Assembly (NCBI RefSeq): GCF_009729855.1
Contig: NZ_WODA01000022.1
Span: forward strand, 62,001-126,000
DNA from: Agromyces luteolus
GTDB taxonomy: Bacteria; Actinomycetota; Actinomycetes; Actinomycetales; Microbacteriaceae
DNA: 64,000 nt
Reading direction: 5' to 3'
Positions within the stretch are counted from its first letter, which is position 1. Each line of letters starts with the position of its first letter. Positions 32,691 through 40,934 of this stretch are shown one piece after another. A program made the translations under genes and the position numbers. The notes beneath the pieces are model-generated. The model saw only the letters and a list, made by a program, of their open reading frames with translations, ran no database searches and was not told the origin of the DNA.

Positions 32691-33279
32691 CGACCCGCGC
32701 GGCCGCCTCCGGATCACGGCTGGAGGCGCGCCGGATCGCGGCGGGGTCGATGCCCGCGGCGATCGCCTCGCGTCCGCCGACCGACGCTGTCGCGAGATGG
32801 GCGACCGCGCGCCGGAGCCCCGTGTACGAGGCGCACGCGACGGCCGCCTCGGGCGAGGTGTCGTCGATGCCGAGGTCGGCCAGCGCGTCGATGACGGCGC
32901 CAGCGGCGAGCACGTCGTCGGCGGCGAAGCCGCCGTCGGAGCGCCCGGCGGCGACGATCGCGAGGAAGGCGCGCCGGCCGAGGCGCTCCTGCTCGGCCAG
33001 CATCCACGCGGCGGCGGCCGCGGCGTCGGCGACGGATGCCGCGAGCACCGCGGCGGTCGTGCCGGCGAGGGCCTCGTCGGGCACGCCGGCGCCGGGCGAC
33101 GAGCCGTCGTCGACCCCCTCGCCCGAGGCATCCGTCACCTGGTCGACCCAGACGAGCACGTCGGCGTCCGGCGCGATCCGGCGCACCCCCTCGGCACCCT
33201 GGTCGAACCGGACCTGGTACTTCGACTGGGCCGCAGGCGCGGCATCCGTGGCGGCGGAGTCGGTGGTCGTCGTGCTCAC
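32677..33279 (-). CDS. ComB-like protein (2-phosphosulfolactate phosphatase family)
   Basis: 200 residues from a GTG at 33279, with TAGCCT 6 nt upstream. After a Thr/Ala-rich start the block SKYQVRFDQG and ADVLVWVD, with long helical Ala-rich segments and ...LAIVAAGRSDGGFAADDVLAAGAVIDAL, fits the ComB family of Mg-dependent phosphatases. The coenzyme M or sulfolactate pathway is not otherwise visible, so substrate is uncertain. Actinobacteria often carry lone copies of this family. I am fairly, not fully, sure of the family. Confidence 0.6.
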   Translation of the reverse strand: MSTTTTDSAATDAAPAAQSKYQVRFDQGAEGVRRIAPDADVLVWVDQVTDASGEGVDDGSSPGAGVPDEALAGTTAAVLAASVADAAAAAAWMLAEQERLGRRAFLAIVAAGRSDGGFAADDVLAAGAVIDALADLGIDDTSPEAAVACASYTGLRRAVAHLATASVGGREAIAAGIDPAAIRRASSRDPEAAARVVRRR

Positions 33280-33285
33280 CGCGTC

Positions 33286-33291
33286 AGGCTA
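33286..33291 (-). promoter_or_regulatory. Leaderless -10 box (TAGCCT)
   Basis: TAGCCT lies 6 nt before the GTG at 33277-33279, and the divergent TAAGGT box for the SDR gene is 28 bp away. Confidence 0.5.
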
Positions 33292-33318
33292 CGCGACGGC
33301 GGCCGGGCCGCCCACTCG

Positions 33319-33324
33319 TAAGGT
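33319..33324 (+). promoter_or_regulatory. Leaderless -10 box (TAAGGT)
   Basis: TAAGGT, 6 nt, then the ATG at 33331. Confidence 0.5.
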
Positions 33325-33330
33325 GGGTGC

Positions 33331-34095
33331 ATGACCTCGGATGTCGACGCCCGTCCCGTCACGATCGTCACCGGCGGCGGCCGGGGCATCGGCCGCGCGA
33401 TCGCCGAGCGGCTCGCGGCCGAGGGGCACGACCTGGTCCTGACCTATCGCGAGCGGCGCGACGAGGCCGAGGCGGTGGCCGACGGATGCCGCGGCGCCGG
33501 GGCGCGCGTCGAGCTCCTGCAGCTCGACCTCGCCGACCTCGACCGTGCGGCCGAGATCGTCCCCGAGGCCGTCCGCCTGTTCGGGCGCGTGACCGGGCTC
33601 GTGAACAACGCGGGCATCACGGGCCTGATCGGGCCGTTCCTCGACGCGTCGATCGAGGAGTCCGAGTCGGTGTTCCGGATCAACGTGCTCGCCCCCATGG
33701 TGCTGTGCCGGGCGGCGATCGCGCACATGTCCACCGATCGAGGCGGCGAGGGCGGGTCGATCGTGAACATCTCGTCCGGCGCGGCCACGCACGGGGCACC
33801 CCACACGTACATCCCGTACGCCGCGAGCAAGGCCGCGCTCAACACCATGTCCATGGGGCTGGCGAAGGAGTTCGGGTCGGCCGGCGTGCGCGTGAACACG
33901 GTCTCGCCGGGCACGACCCGCACCGGGATCCACGCCGCGGCGGGCCGCCCGAACGCGCCCGACGAACGCGCGGGCAACATCCCCATGCGCCGCCCGGGCG
34001 AGCCGCACGAGATCGCCGGCGCCGTCGCGTACCTGCTCTCCGACGACGCGTCGTACACGTCGGGCGCCGACATCCTGATCGCCGGCGGCAAGTAG
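33331..34095 (+). CDS. Short-chain dehydrogenase/reductase
   Basis: 254 residues of the classical SDR family. The NAD(P)-binding glycine motif TGGGRGIG spans 14-21, NNAG 92-95, and the catalytic set is Ser149, Tyr163 and Lys167 (YAASK). An Arg/Arg-type motif after strand 2 (TYRERRDEA) suggests NADP(H). The C-terminus ends GADILIAGGK, as in FabG-like enzymes. It could be an oxidoreductase of sugars or small carbonyls. It stands alone; the substrate is unknown. Confidence 0.9.
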   Translation: MTSDVDARPVTIVTGGGRGIGRAIAERLAAEGHDLVLTYRERRDEAEAVADGCRGAGARVELLQLDLADLDRAAEIVPEAVRLFGRVTGLVNNAGITGLIGPFLDASIEESESVFRINVLAPMVLCRAAIAHMSTDRGGEGGSIVNISSGAATHGAPHTYIPYAASKAALNTMSMGLAKEFGSAGVRVNTVSPGTTRTGIHAAAGRPNAPDERAGNIPMRRPGEPHEIAGAVAYLLSDDASYTSGADILIAGGK

Positions 34096-34112
34096 GCGGT
34101 CGCGCCGCGGGC

Positions 34113-35378
34113 TCAGCGGTGCAGCGCCGCGTAGTGCGCGAGCGCCTCGGCGTCGCTCGCCCTCGACGCCGCGCGCCGGGCCGCGTCGAGCGCGGCGACC
34201 GGGTCGGACTCGCGCCGGGCGATGCCGAGCTGGCGTTCCGCCTCGGCGAGCCGCGTGCGCGCGTCGGCCCCGGCGAACGCGCGAGCCCGCTCGAGCGCCT
34301 CGCCCGCGACGCGGATCTGGCTCTCGGCGATCGCGATGGCACCCGGAAGCGCGCCGCGGGCGCCGTCGAGCCGGTCCTGGGCGCGGCGGGCCGTCGCGCG
34401 CGCGGCCTCGAGCCGGTCGCGGGCCGCCCGCAGCCGGTCCCGCTCCGCGAACGGATCGTCGGCACGATGCTCCCGGCCGACGAGCAGCGGCGAGAGCTCG
34501 CCGATCGCGACCGCGAGGGCCGCGCCCGAGTCGGGGTCCGCGGCGAGGTCGCGCTCCCGGCGCGCGGCGAGGAGCTCGGCGTCGAGGTCGGCCGCCTCGC
34601 GACCGGCGTCCTCCGCGGCGCGGGCCAGGTCGAGCTCGACGTGCTCCACCCGTTCGAGCTCGCCCTCGGTCCGCTGGAGGGCGTGCGCGGCACGGTCGAG
34701 GAGGCCCGCGACCGGCGCCCCCGGCGTCTCGGCGATCCGTCGGGCGGCCTCGTCGAGCGCGGCGCCGGCGGCGGCCAGGTCGTGCTCCGCCCGCGCGAGC
34801 GATCCGTGCGCCCCGGCGAGCGCCGACGCCGAGAACCGGCTGCCGAGGCGTTCGAGGGCGGATGCCGCATCCGCGCGCCTGGCGACGAGCCGCTGCTCGC
34901 GGTCGCGCAGCGCCGGGGTGTCGTCGACCGCGCCGCGCTCGGCCGCCCGCCGCGTCGAGAGCTCCGTCTCGGCGTCGGCGAGCGCGCGCTCGACGGAGTC
35001 GCAGAGCGAGGCGATGCGCGAACTCCAGCTGCGGCGCTCCGCCGCCGTGGCCGGGCCGGCGTCGTCGAGGCGCTGCTGCAGCAGGAACGCCTCGCGCAGC
35101 CATCCGCGCGCGCGGTCGACCGTCTCGCCGAGCGTCCGCGCCGTCTCGGGACCGAACTGGGCCTCGGCGAAGCGGATCTCCTGCATCGCGTCGCGCACGG
35201 CCTCGTCGGCGCCGACGAGGCGCGTCTTGGCGGACGTCTCGAGTTCGCGCGCCGCGTCGGCATCGCGCGCCTCGCGCCGACGGCCGAGCCGGCGGAAGCC
35301 GATCACGCCCGCGGCGAACGCGAACGCCGCGGCGCCGAACACGACGAGGGAGGGCAGCCAATCGGCAGCGTCGGCCAT
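34113..35378 (-). CDS. Membrane-anchored coiled-coil protein of unknown function
   Basis: 421 residues. An N-terminal hydrophobic helix (about 8-30: LPSLVVFGAAAFAFAAGVIGF) is followed by a long, almost purely helical region rich in Arg, Glu, Ala and Leu through to the C-terminus, a probable coiled coil. The helical region resembles the tail of actinobacterial TPM-domain proteins, but no TPM domain is present. The ATG at 35378 was chosen because TAGGCT lies 7 nt upstream. A scaffold or spacer role at the membrane is plausible only as inference. Confidence 0.7.
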   Translation of the reverse strand: MADAADWLPSLVVFGAAAFAFAAGVIGFRRLGRRREARDADAARELETSAKTRLVGADEAVRDAMQEIRFAEAQFGPETARTLGETVDRARGWLREAFLLQQRLDDAGPATAAERRSWSSRIASLCDSVERALADAETELSTRRAAERGAVDDTPALRDREQRLVARRADAASALERLGSRFSASALAGAHGSLARAEHDLAAAGAALDEAARRIAETPGAPVAGLLDRAAHALQRTEGELERVEHVELDLARAAEDAGREAADLDAELLAARRERDLAADPDSGAALAVAIGELSPLLVGREHRADDPFAERDRLRAARDRLEAARATARRAQDRLDGARGALPGAIAIAESQIRVAGEALERARAFAGADARTRLAEAERQLGIARRESDPVAALDAARRAASRASDAEALAHYAALHR

Positions 35379-35385
35379 GACCCGG

Positions 35386-35391
35386 AGCCTA
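35386..35391 (-). promoter_or_regulatory. Leaderless -10 box (TAGGCT)
   Basis: TAGGCT, 7 nt, then the ATG at 35376-35378. Confidence 0.5.
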
Positions 35392-35478
35392 GCCTGATCG
35401 GCCGGGACCGGACCGGGCGTCGGCCGTGCGACGCCGGTGAATCCGGCGCGGATGCTTTGACGTGCCATCCGTCGCCCC

Positions 35479-35484
35479 TAGGGT
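35479..35484 (+). promoter_or_regulatory. Leaderless -10 box (TAGGGT)
   Basis: TAGGGT, 6 nt, then the ATG at 35491. Confidence 0.5.
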
Positions 35485-35490
35485 CGTGCC

Positions 35491-36021
35491 ATGCGGGTGC
35501 TGCTGAAGCTGACCCTCGACTGCGATGCGGATGCCGCGTGGCGTGCGATCCGCAGCCCGGCCGTGCTGCGGGAGGTCGTCGCGCCGTGGCTCGACTTCGA
35601 GTCGCTCGAGGCCGAGGGCTTCCCGGCGACGTGGCCCGAGGGGCCGCACCGGATGCGCGCGCTCGCGTTCGGCATCGCCCCGAGCGGGGAGGAGTACGTC
35701 GACGTGTCCTATCCCGGCGGGCTTCCGCCGGGCGTGCGGATGCTCCGCGACGGGGGCGGCGCGGTGACGGGGCCGCTGTCGGCGTTCCGGTCCTGGGACC
35801 ACCGCATGGCGATCTCGCCGCTGCCCGACGGGCGGACGCTCTACCGCGACCAGCTGCGCGCGAGCGCCGGTGCGCTCGACGCCCTCTACTGGTATCCGAC
35901 GTGGGCGTTCTGGCAGTACCGCGGGCAGCGGCTGCGGCAGCTCGCGCCCACCTGGGCCTACGACCCGCCGGGCACGGCGGACGCCGAGCGCGCCGAGGCG
36001 GCCCGGAGCTCCCGCTCATGA
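35491..36021 (+). CDS. SRPBCC (START-like) family protein
   Basis: 176 residues with the N-terminal strand MRVLLKLTLDCDADAAWRAI and following helix-grip segments typical of SRPBCC/polyketide-cyclase-like folds. The C-terminal helix (LDALYWYPTWAFWQYRGQRLRQLA) closes the ligand pocket. Members bind hydrophobic ligands, but the ligand here is unknown. Its stop overlaps the start of the DUF1684 gene (ATGA). Confidence 0.75.
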   Translation: MRVLLKLTLDCDADAAWRAIRSPAVLREVVAPWLDFESLEAEGFPATWPEGPHRMRALAFGIAPSGEEYVDVSYPGGLPPGVRMLRDGGGAVTGPLSAFRSWDHRMAISPLPDGRTLYRDQLRASAGALDALYWYPTWAFWQYRGQRLRQLAPTWAYDPPGTADAERAEAARSSRS

Positions 36022-36647
36022 CGGCGTCCATCGGGGCGCTGCAGCTCGCCGACTGGCGGCGGCACGTGTTCGCCCTCTACGCGGGCGTCCGGCACCTCAG
36101 CGTGCACGATCCGGCCCAGGGCCACGAGCTGTGGCGGTCGGGCCGCGACGAGCTGTTCGCGGGGCATCCGCAGTCCCCGCTCCTGCCCGACGACCGCGCG
36201 CTCTTCACCGGGCTCGACGTGGCGCCGTACGACCCGGACTGGCGGTTCGAGCTCGAGGTGCGCCGGCCCGACGAGCCGCAGCGGATGGTCGTGGACAGCT
36301 CCTCCGACGGGAGGATCCCGTTCTCGCTGGTCGGCACCGTGCGCGTGCCGTACCTCGGCACGCTCGACGTGTGGCGCCTCACCGCCTACGGCGGCGGCCT
36401 GTTCCTGCCGGTCAAGGACGGCCTCGCGGGGGCCCCGGGCGGCACCTACGGCGGCGGGCGGTACCTGCTCGACACCGTCAAGGGCGCCGACCTCGGCTCG
36501 GGCGGCAACGACGACAGCCTCGTGGTCGACTTCAACTTCGCCTACAACCCGTCGTGCGCCTACGACCCGTCGTGGTCGTGCCCGCTCGCTCCTCCCGGCA
36601 ACACGCTGCGCGAGCCCGTCCCCGTGGGCGAGCGGATGCCCCGTTGA
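36018..36647 (+). CDS. DUF1684 protein
   Basis: 209 residues. The C-terminal signature DFNFAYNPSCAYDPSWSCPLAPPGNTL is diagnostic of DUF1684. Earlier blocks LADWRRHVFALYAGVR and ELWRSGRDELFAGHPQSPL also fit. It has no known biochemical role; the conserved Cys, Tyr and Pro residues suggest a structural or metal site. Translation is coupled to the SRPBCC gene through the 4-nt overlap, so the two may act together. The ATG is at 36018. Confidence 0.9.
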   Translation: MTASIGALQLADWRRHVFALYAGVRHLSVHDPAQGHELWRSGRDELFAGHPQSPLLPDDRALFTGLDVAPYDPDWRFELEVRRPDEPQRMVVDSSSDGRIPFSLVGTVRVPYLGTLDVWRLTAYGGGLFLPVKDGLAGAPGGTYGGGRYLLDTVKGADLGSGGNDDSLVVDFNFAYNPSCAYDPSWSCPLAPPGNTLREPVPVGERMPR

Positions 36648-36857
36648 GGTCGACCCTGCTATGGTGGTCGGCGGCGTGCGCGACGAACGCGCCGCCTGCG
36701 TCGTAGACACGCTTCCGGGCCGAGTGCCCGTCGACTGACTTCATACGGCGAACGGATTCGCCGACCGGCGTCTTCGCCATCACCCACCGCCGGGCCCATC
36801 CGCCGCTGCCGCATCGTGCACCGGCGCGCCCGGCCGTGCCATCCGGAACGGACCCCC
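36648..36857 (+). promoter_or_regulatory. Leader of the DEAD-box helicase gene with a hairpin
   Basis: 210 bp without a gene. Arms CGGCGAA (36746-36752) and TTCGCCG (36757-36763) form a perfect 7-bp hairpin. CTATGGT near 36661 is a possible -10, without a good -35. Cold-shock or autoregulated helicase genes often have long structured leaders; this one may be of that kind. Confidence 0.45.
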
Positions 36858-38420
36858 TTGACCGAGATCACCTTCGGCGCGCTCGGCGTGCCCGCACCCC
36901 TCGTCGCGGCCCTCGCCGCCGACGGCAAGACCACCCCCTTCCCCATCCAGGCCGACACCCTGCCCGACACGCTCGCGGGCCGCGACGTGCTCGGCCGCGG
37001 CAAGACCGGCTCGGGCAAGACCATCGCGTTCGCGCTGCCCATGGTCGCCCGCCTCGGCACCTCGCTGGCCGGCGGCCGCCGTCGCGCGGGCCGCCCGCTC
37101 GGCCTCGTGCTCGCGCCGACCCGCGAGCTCGCGACCCAGATCACCCAGACCTTCGCTCCCCTCGCGGCGGCCTACGACCTGAAGGTCACCACGATCTTCG
37201 GCGGCATCAACCAGAAGCGCCAGGTCGAGGCGCTCCGCGCGGGCGTCGACATCGTCGTCGCCACCCCCGGTCGCCTCGAGGACCTCATGAAGCAGGGCTT
37301 CGCGCACCTCGACGCCGTCGAGATCACGGTGCTCGACGAGGCCGACCACATGGCCGACCTGGGCTTCCTGCCGGTCGTCACCCGCATCCTCGACAAGACC
37401 CCCACCGGCGGGCAGCGCCTGCTCTTCTCGGCGACGCTCGACAACGGCGTGGACAAGCTCGTCAAGCGGTACCTGCAGAACGAGGTGCTGCACTCGGTCG
37501 ACGAGGCGCACTCCCCCGTCGCCGCGATGACGCACCACGTCTTCCAGGTCGCCGACACCGACGCCAAGCACGAGCTCGTGAAGGCGCTCGCGTCCGGCAC
37601 CGGCCGCCGCATCCTGTTCATGCGCACCAAGCACCACGCGAAGAAGCTCGCCAAGAAGCTGACCGAGCAGGGCATCCCCGCGGTCGACCTGCACGGCAAC
37701 CTCTCGCAGCCGCAGCGCGACCGCAACCTCGCCGCGTTCGGCGACGGCTCCGTCAAGGTCATGGTGGCGACGGATGTCGCGGCCCGCGGCGTGCACGTCG
37801 ACGACATCGAGCTCGTCATCCACGTCGACCCGCCCATGGAGCACAAGGCGTACCTGCATCGTTCGGGCCGCACGGCACGTGCCGGCAGCGAGGGCGACGT
37901 CGTGACGATCGCGCTCCCCGGCCAGATGGACGACCTCGGCAAGCTCCTCCGCAAGGCGGAGATCCGGGTCGCACCCGAGAAGGTCGTGCCGACCACGCCG
38001 AAGGTCGTGCAGCTCGTCGGCGAGGTCGCGCCGTACGTCAAGCCCGCACCGCGCGAGGCGAAGCCGCAGCAGGGCGGCGGCCGCTCGCAGGGTGCGAACG
38101 CTCAGCGCAAGCGCGCCGCCCGCGAGGAGCTCGCGGCCGGCGGCGCGCAGCCGGCCGGCCAGGGCCGACGCAGCCGCGGTCGCGGTCGCGGCGGGCAGGC
38201 GGATGTCGCGCCCGCGACGCCGCGTCGCGACCGTTCGGGCCGCCCCGCCGAGGCGAAGGCGCACGCACCCAAGCAGGGCGGCGGCCAGTCGCGCGGCGCG
38301 CAGACCACGGGCGCGCAGCGCGCGTCGTCCGCCCGCGGCTCGCAGAAGCAGCCGCTGCGCGTCGGCAGCCTCGTCTCGCCGAACCGCAACACGCGCACCA
38401 ACCGCCGCGCGCAGGGCTGA
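36858..38420 (+). CDS. DEAD-box RNA helicase
   Basis: 520 residues from TTG at 36858 (an ATG at 36816 would add 14). ATP and RNA motifs: Q-motif FPIQ near 28-31, Walker A GRGKTGSGKT (46-55), PTREL (88-92), DEAD (160-163), SAT (191-193), and HRSGRTAR in domain 2. The last 125 residues are low-complexity, basic and rich in Gly, Arg, Gln and Ala (RSRGRGRGGQ), which helps RNA binding and could favour condensate formation. Relatives unwind rRNA or mRNA at low temperature. It stands alone with a long leader. Confidence 0.92.
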   Translation: MTEITFGALGVPAPLVAALAADGKTTPFPIQADTLPDTLAGRDVLGRGKTGSGKTIAFALPMVARLGTSLAGGRRRAGRPLGLVLAPTRELATQITQTFAPLAAAYDLKVTTIFGGINQKRQVEALRAGVDIVVATPGRLEDLMKQGFAHLDAVEITVLDEADHMADLGFLPVVTRILDKTPTGGQRLLFSATLDNGVDKLVKRYLQNEVLHSVDEAHSPVAAMTHHVFQVADTDAKHELVKALASGTGRRILFMRTKHHAKKLAKKLTEQGIPAVDLHGNLSQPQRDRNLAAFGDGSVKVMVATDVAARGVHVDDIELVIHVDPPMEHKAYLHRSGRTARAGSEGDVVTIALPGQMDDLGKLLRKAEIRVAPEKVVPTTPKVVQLVGEVAPYVKPAPREAKPQQGGGRSQGANAQRKRAAREELAAGGAQPAGQGRRSRGRGRGGQADVAPATPRRDRSGRPAEAKAHAPKQGGGQSRGAQTTGAQRASSARGSQKQPLRVGSLVSPNRNTRTNRRAQG

Positions 38421-38437
38421 GGCCCGCCGACGGCTCC

Positions 38438-38469
38438 GGCGGCCCCGCACCCGAGGAGGGTGGCGGGGC
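38438..38469 (+). terminator. Terminator after the helicase gene
   Basis: A 9-bp outer stem (38438-38446 with 38461-38469) and a 4-bp inner stem (ACCC/GGGT), separated by one bulged G, enclose a 5-nt loop 17 nt past the stop. Confidence 0.55.
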
Positions 38470-38503
38470 CGTCGTCGATTTCGCCCGCGACAGCACCCCG
38501 GGT

Positions 38504-38509
38504 TAGCCT
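38504..38509 (+). promoter_or_regulatory. Leaderless -10 box (TAGCCT)
   Basis: TAGCCT, 7 nt, then the ATG at 38517. It decides that start over an in-frame ATG at 38460. Confidence 0.5.
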
Positions 38510-38516
38510 GTGCCGC

Positions 38517-39020
38517 ATGAGCACCGAGGTCGCTGCCGATGTCGTCATCCGTCCCATCCGCGATTCCGACGCCGAGGCGCTCGGCCGGGTCCACGCGCAG
38601 TGCTGGCACGAGGACTACGACCAGCTGGTGAGCGCCGCGACGCTCGAGAACCTCTCGCCGCGGCGCATGGCCGAGCTCTGGACGCACTGGATGAGCCAGG
38701 GCGAGGAGTTCACGCACGTCGCCGCCCTGGTCGACGGCGAGATCGTCGGCTTCGCCGGAGCGGGCCCCGCGCGCGACGAGGACGCCCCGCGCGAGCGCGA
38801 GCTCTTCTTCATCCACCTGCTCGACGCGCACCACGGCAAGGGCATCGGGCAGAAGCTGTTCGACGCGGCCGTCGGCGACGCCGCCGTCTACCTCTGGGTG
38901 CCGTCGGCGAACGAGCGCGCGGTGCACTTCTACGACCGCAACGGCTTCACGGCCGACGGCGTCTCGCACGATGAGCCGTTCCTCGGCGAGAGCATCCACG
39001 AGGTGCGGATGGTGCGCTGA
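38517..39020 (+). CDS. GNAT family N-acetyltransferase
   Basis: 167 residues in the GNAT fold. The acetyl-CoA pyrophosphate loop HGKGIGQKL (near 105) and the C-terminal block NERAVHFYDRNGFTADGV are typical. Its N-terminal WHEDYDQLVS segment resembles small-molecule or protein N-terminal acetylases. The substrate cannot be read from the sequence. It is convergent with the Nudix-like gene (33 nt apart). Confidence 0.85.
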   Translation: MSTEVAADVVIRPIRDSDAEALGRVHAQCWHEDYDQLVSAATLENLSPRRMAELWTHWMSQGEEFTHVAALVDGEIVGFAGAGPARDEDAPRERELFFIHLLDAHHGKGIGQKLFDAAVGDAAVYLWVPSANERAVHFYDRNGFTADGVSHDEPFLGESIHEVRMVR

Positions 39021-39053
39021 CGCGCACCGCTCGGCATCCGCTCGGGCCGGAGC

Positions 39054-39635
39054 TCAGACCAGCGCGCCCACCGCGGCGAGCGCGCGACGCAGCAGCACGC
39101 CGCGCCCGCCCTCCATCTCGGAGCCGAAGGCGTCGCTCGCGGCCTCGGCGGGCGACACCCACGTGACCTCGAGCGCGTCCTGGCGAGGCTCGCACGTGCC
39201 GGTGACCGGCACGACGAAGGCGAGGGAGACGGCGTGCTGCCGCTCATCGGTGAACGGCGTGATGCCGGGCAGCGGGAAGTACTCGGCGACCGTCGCGGGC
39301 ACCGGGCTCGACGGCAGCAGGGGGAAGGCCATCGGGCCGAGGTCCTTCTCGAGGTGGCGGAAGAGCGCGTCGCGGATCGTCTCGCCGTACATCACGCGGC
39401 CGGACACGAGCGTGCGGGTCATCTCGCCGACCGCGTTCGCGCGCAGCAGCACGCCCACCTCGGTGACCTGGCCGACGCCGTCGACGCGCACGGGCACGGC
39501 CTCGACGTAGAGCAGCGGCAGCCGGCCGCGGATCTCGGCGAGCTCGAGGTCGGAGAGCCAGCCCGGGTTCGCGGGAGGCTGGACGACCGGTTCGTCGTCG
39601 GGGTTCCAGTCCGGGTCCGGAGTGCGTACGGCCAT
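39054..39635 (-). CDS. Nudix-fold DUF4916 protein with degenerate Nudix box
   Basis: 193 residues, with VEAVPVRVDG, VGVLLRANAVGE and the helix-loop GRVMYGETIRDALFRHLEKDLG. A true Nudix box is Gx5Ex7REUxEExGU; here the catalytic REUxEE reads RHLEKD, so pyrophosphohydrolase activity is doubtful. That fits DUF4916, a group of Nudix-like actinobacterial proteins. The ATG is at 39635; CAGAAT lies 6 nt upstream, a weak leaderless -10. Confidence 0.8.
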   Translation of the reverse strand: MAVRTPDPDWNPDDEPVVQPPANPGWLSDLELAEIRGRLPLLYVEAVPVRVDGVGQVTEVGVLLRANAVGEMTRTLVSGRVMYGETIRDALFRHLEKDLGPMAFPLLPSSPVPATVAEYFPLPGITPFTDERQHAVSLAFVVPVTGTCEPRQDALEVTWVSPAEAASDAFGSEMEGGRGVLLRRALAAVGALV

Positions 39636-39716
39636 GGCTCGATTCTGCCCCACGTGCCGCCGGAGCGCCCCGACCGACCGCTCCGGGCGACGAGGGGCGG
39701 GGTCGTCGCGGCGGGG

Positions 39717-39722
39717 TACGAT
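39717..39722 (+). promoter_or_regulatory. Leaderless -10 box (TACGAT)
   Basis: TACGAT, 6 nt, then the ATG at 39729. Confidence 0.5.
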
Positions 39723-39728
39723 GCCCGG

Positions 39729-40361
39729 ATGCGGATCGACGACGAGGCGGTGATGTGGTCGGCCTCGCCGGCCGACCGGGCCGGGCGGCCCCTCCTGGTG
39801 CTGCTGCACGGCTACAACTCGCACGAGGGCGACCTGTTCGGGCTGAGCCCGTACCTTCCCCTCGAACCGGCGATCGCCTCGCTCCGCGCGCCGATCTCGA
39901 CGGGGTACGGTCACGCCTGGTTCCCGCTCCTCGCGCAGGGCGAGGAGTTCGCGATGACCGGCGCCGAGGAGGCGACGACGGCGGTGATCGAGTGGCTCGA
40001 CCGGGTCGCGCCGGGCGAGGCATCCGTCGGGCTGCTCGGCTTCTCGCAGGGCGGCGCGATCGCGCTCGAGCTGCTGCGCCGGGCGCCCGAGCGCTTCGCG
40101 TTCGCGGTGAGCCTCGCCGGGTTCGCGCTGCCCGGCAGGCGAGCGGGCGACGAGCGGATGGCGGAGCTCGCGCCGCCCGTCTTCTGGGGGCGCGGCACGG
40201 CCGACGAGGTGATTCCCGCGATGTCGGTGGTCCGGACGCAGGAGTGGCTGCCGACGCACTCGTCGCTCGACCAGCGCGTGTACGAGGGACTCGGCCACTC
40301 GGTGTCCGACCGCGAGATCGGGGACGTCCGGGCCTTCCTCGCCGCGCGCTACGCGACCTGA
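39729..40361 (+). CDS. Alpha/beta hydrolase, phospholipase/carboxylesterase type
   Basis: 210 residues. The oxyanion-hole strand VLLHGYNSHEGD, nucleophile elbow GFSQGG (Ser106), acid Asp159 (GTADEVIP) and His190 (EGLGHSVS) make a full catalytic triad. The fold matches bacterial acyl-protein thioesterase or carboxylesterase (PF02230) members. There is no signal peptide, so it acts in the cytoplasm. The natural ester is not evident. Confidence 0.88.
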   Translation: MRIDDEAVMWSASPADRAGRPLLVLLHGYNSHEGDLFGLSPYLPLEPAIASLRAPISTGYGHAWFPLLAQGEEFAMTGAEEATTAVIEWLDRVAPGEASVGLLGFSQGGAIALELLRRAPERFAFAVSLAGFALPGRRAGDERMAELAPPVFWGRGTADEVIPAMSVVRTQEWLPTHSSLDQRVYEGLGHSVSDREIGDVRAFLAARYAT

Positions 40362-40392
40362 CGCCTCGCGGCCCGAGGGCCGCGGCCTCGGC

Positions 40393-40827
40393 TCAGACGC
40401 CGGCGCCGCCTCCGCCGCCGCCGCGACCGTCGTCGGCGCGCGCGGCGCGCTCGGCGTCGCGCTCGGCGATGCGCCGCTTCTCGGCGCGCACGCCGGCCTG
40501 CCGCGCGCGCTCCTCGACGAGCCACGCGGGCGGCGCCTCGAGCAGGGCCTTGATCTCGGCGGTCGTCAGCGGGTCGGTGATGCCGGCCCGGGCGAGCCCC
40601 GAGTTCGAGACGCCGAGCTTCGCGGCCACGACGCTCCGCGGGTGCGGGCCCTCTCGGCGGAGGGTCGCGAGCCACTCGGGCGGGTCGGCCTGCAGCGCGG
40701 TGAGCTCGTCGCGCGTGACCGGCGACGCGCGGAACTCGTCGGGCGTCGCGTCGAGCAGGACGCCGAGTTTCTTGGCCGCCGTCTCCGGCTTCATCGACTG
40801 GGACTGGCGGGACTTGTCGGCGTTCAC
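40393..40827 (-). CDS. DUF5997 protein
   Basis: 144 residues. MKPETAAKKLGVLLDATPDEFR, LQADPPEWLATLRREGPHPRSVVAAKLGVSNSGLARAG and LTTAEIKALL...PPAWLVEER are the DUF5997 core, which looks like two helical repeats. The tail is charged, then poly-Gly (GRGGGGGGAGV). The GTG at 40827 has TAGCGT 6 nt upstream; an internal ATG at 40794 is possible. Next to a divergent LysR-type effector domain gene, an arrangement often conserved in actinobacteria, so the two probably act together. Confidence 0.85.
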   Translation of the reverse strand: MNADKSRQSQSMKPETAAKKLGVLLDATPDEFRASPVTRDELTALQADPPEWLATLRREGPHPRSVVAAKLGVSNSGLARAGITDPLTTAEIKALLEAPPAWLVEERARQAGVRAEKRRIAERDAERAARADDGRGGGGGGAGV

Positions 40828-40833
40828 CCCTCC

Positions 40834-40839
40834 ACGCTA
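40834..40839 (-). promoter_or_regulatory. Leaderless -10 box (TAGCGT)
   Basis: TAGCGT, 6 nt, then the GTG at 40825-40827. Confidence 0.5.
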
Positions 40840-40892
40840 GTCGCGTGCGCGTCCCGCCGCGCAACGGGACGTCGCGTCGCGCGGCCCGGCGC

Positions 40893-40898
40893 TAGCCT
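40893..40898 (+). promoter_or_regulatory. -10 box of the LysR-like gene
   Basis: TAGCCT on the + strand, 36 nt before the GTG at 40935, in the 107-bp divergent region. Confidence 0.4.
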
Positions 40899-40934
40899 GA
40901 GAGGGCCGCGCGCGCGGCGGGAACGAGGTCGGAC

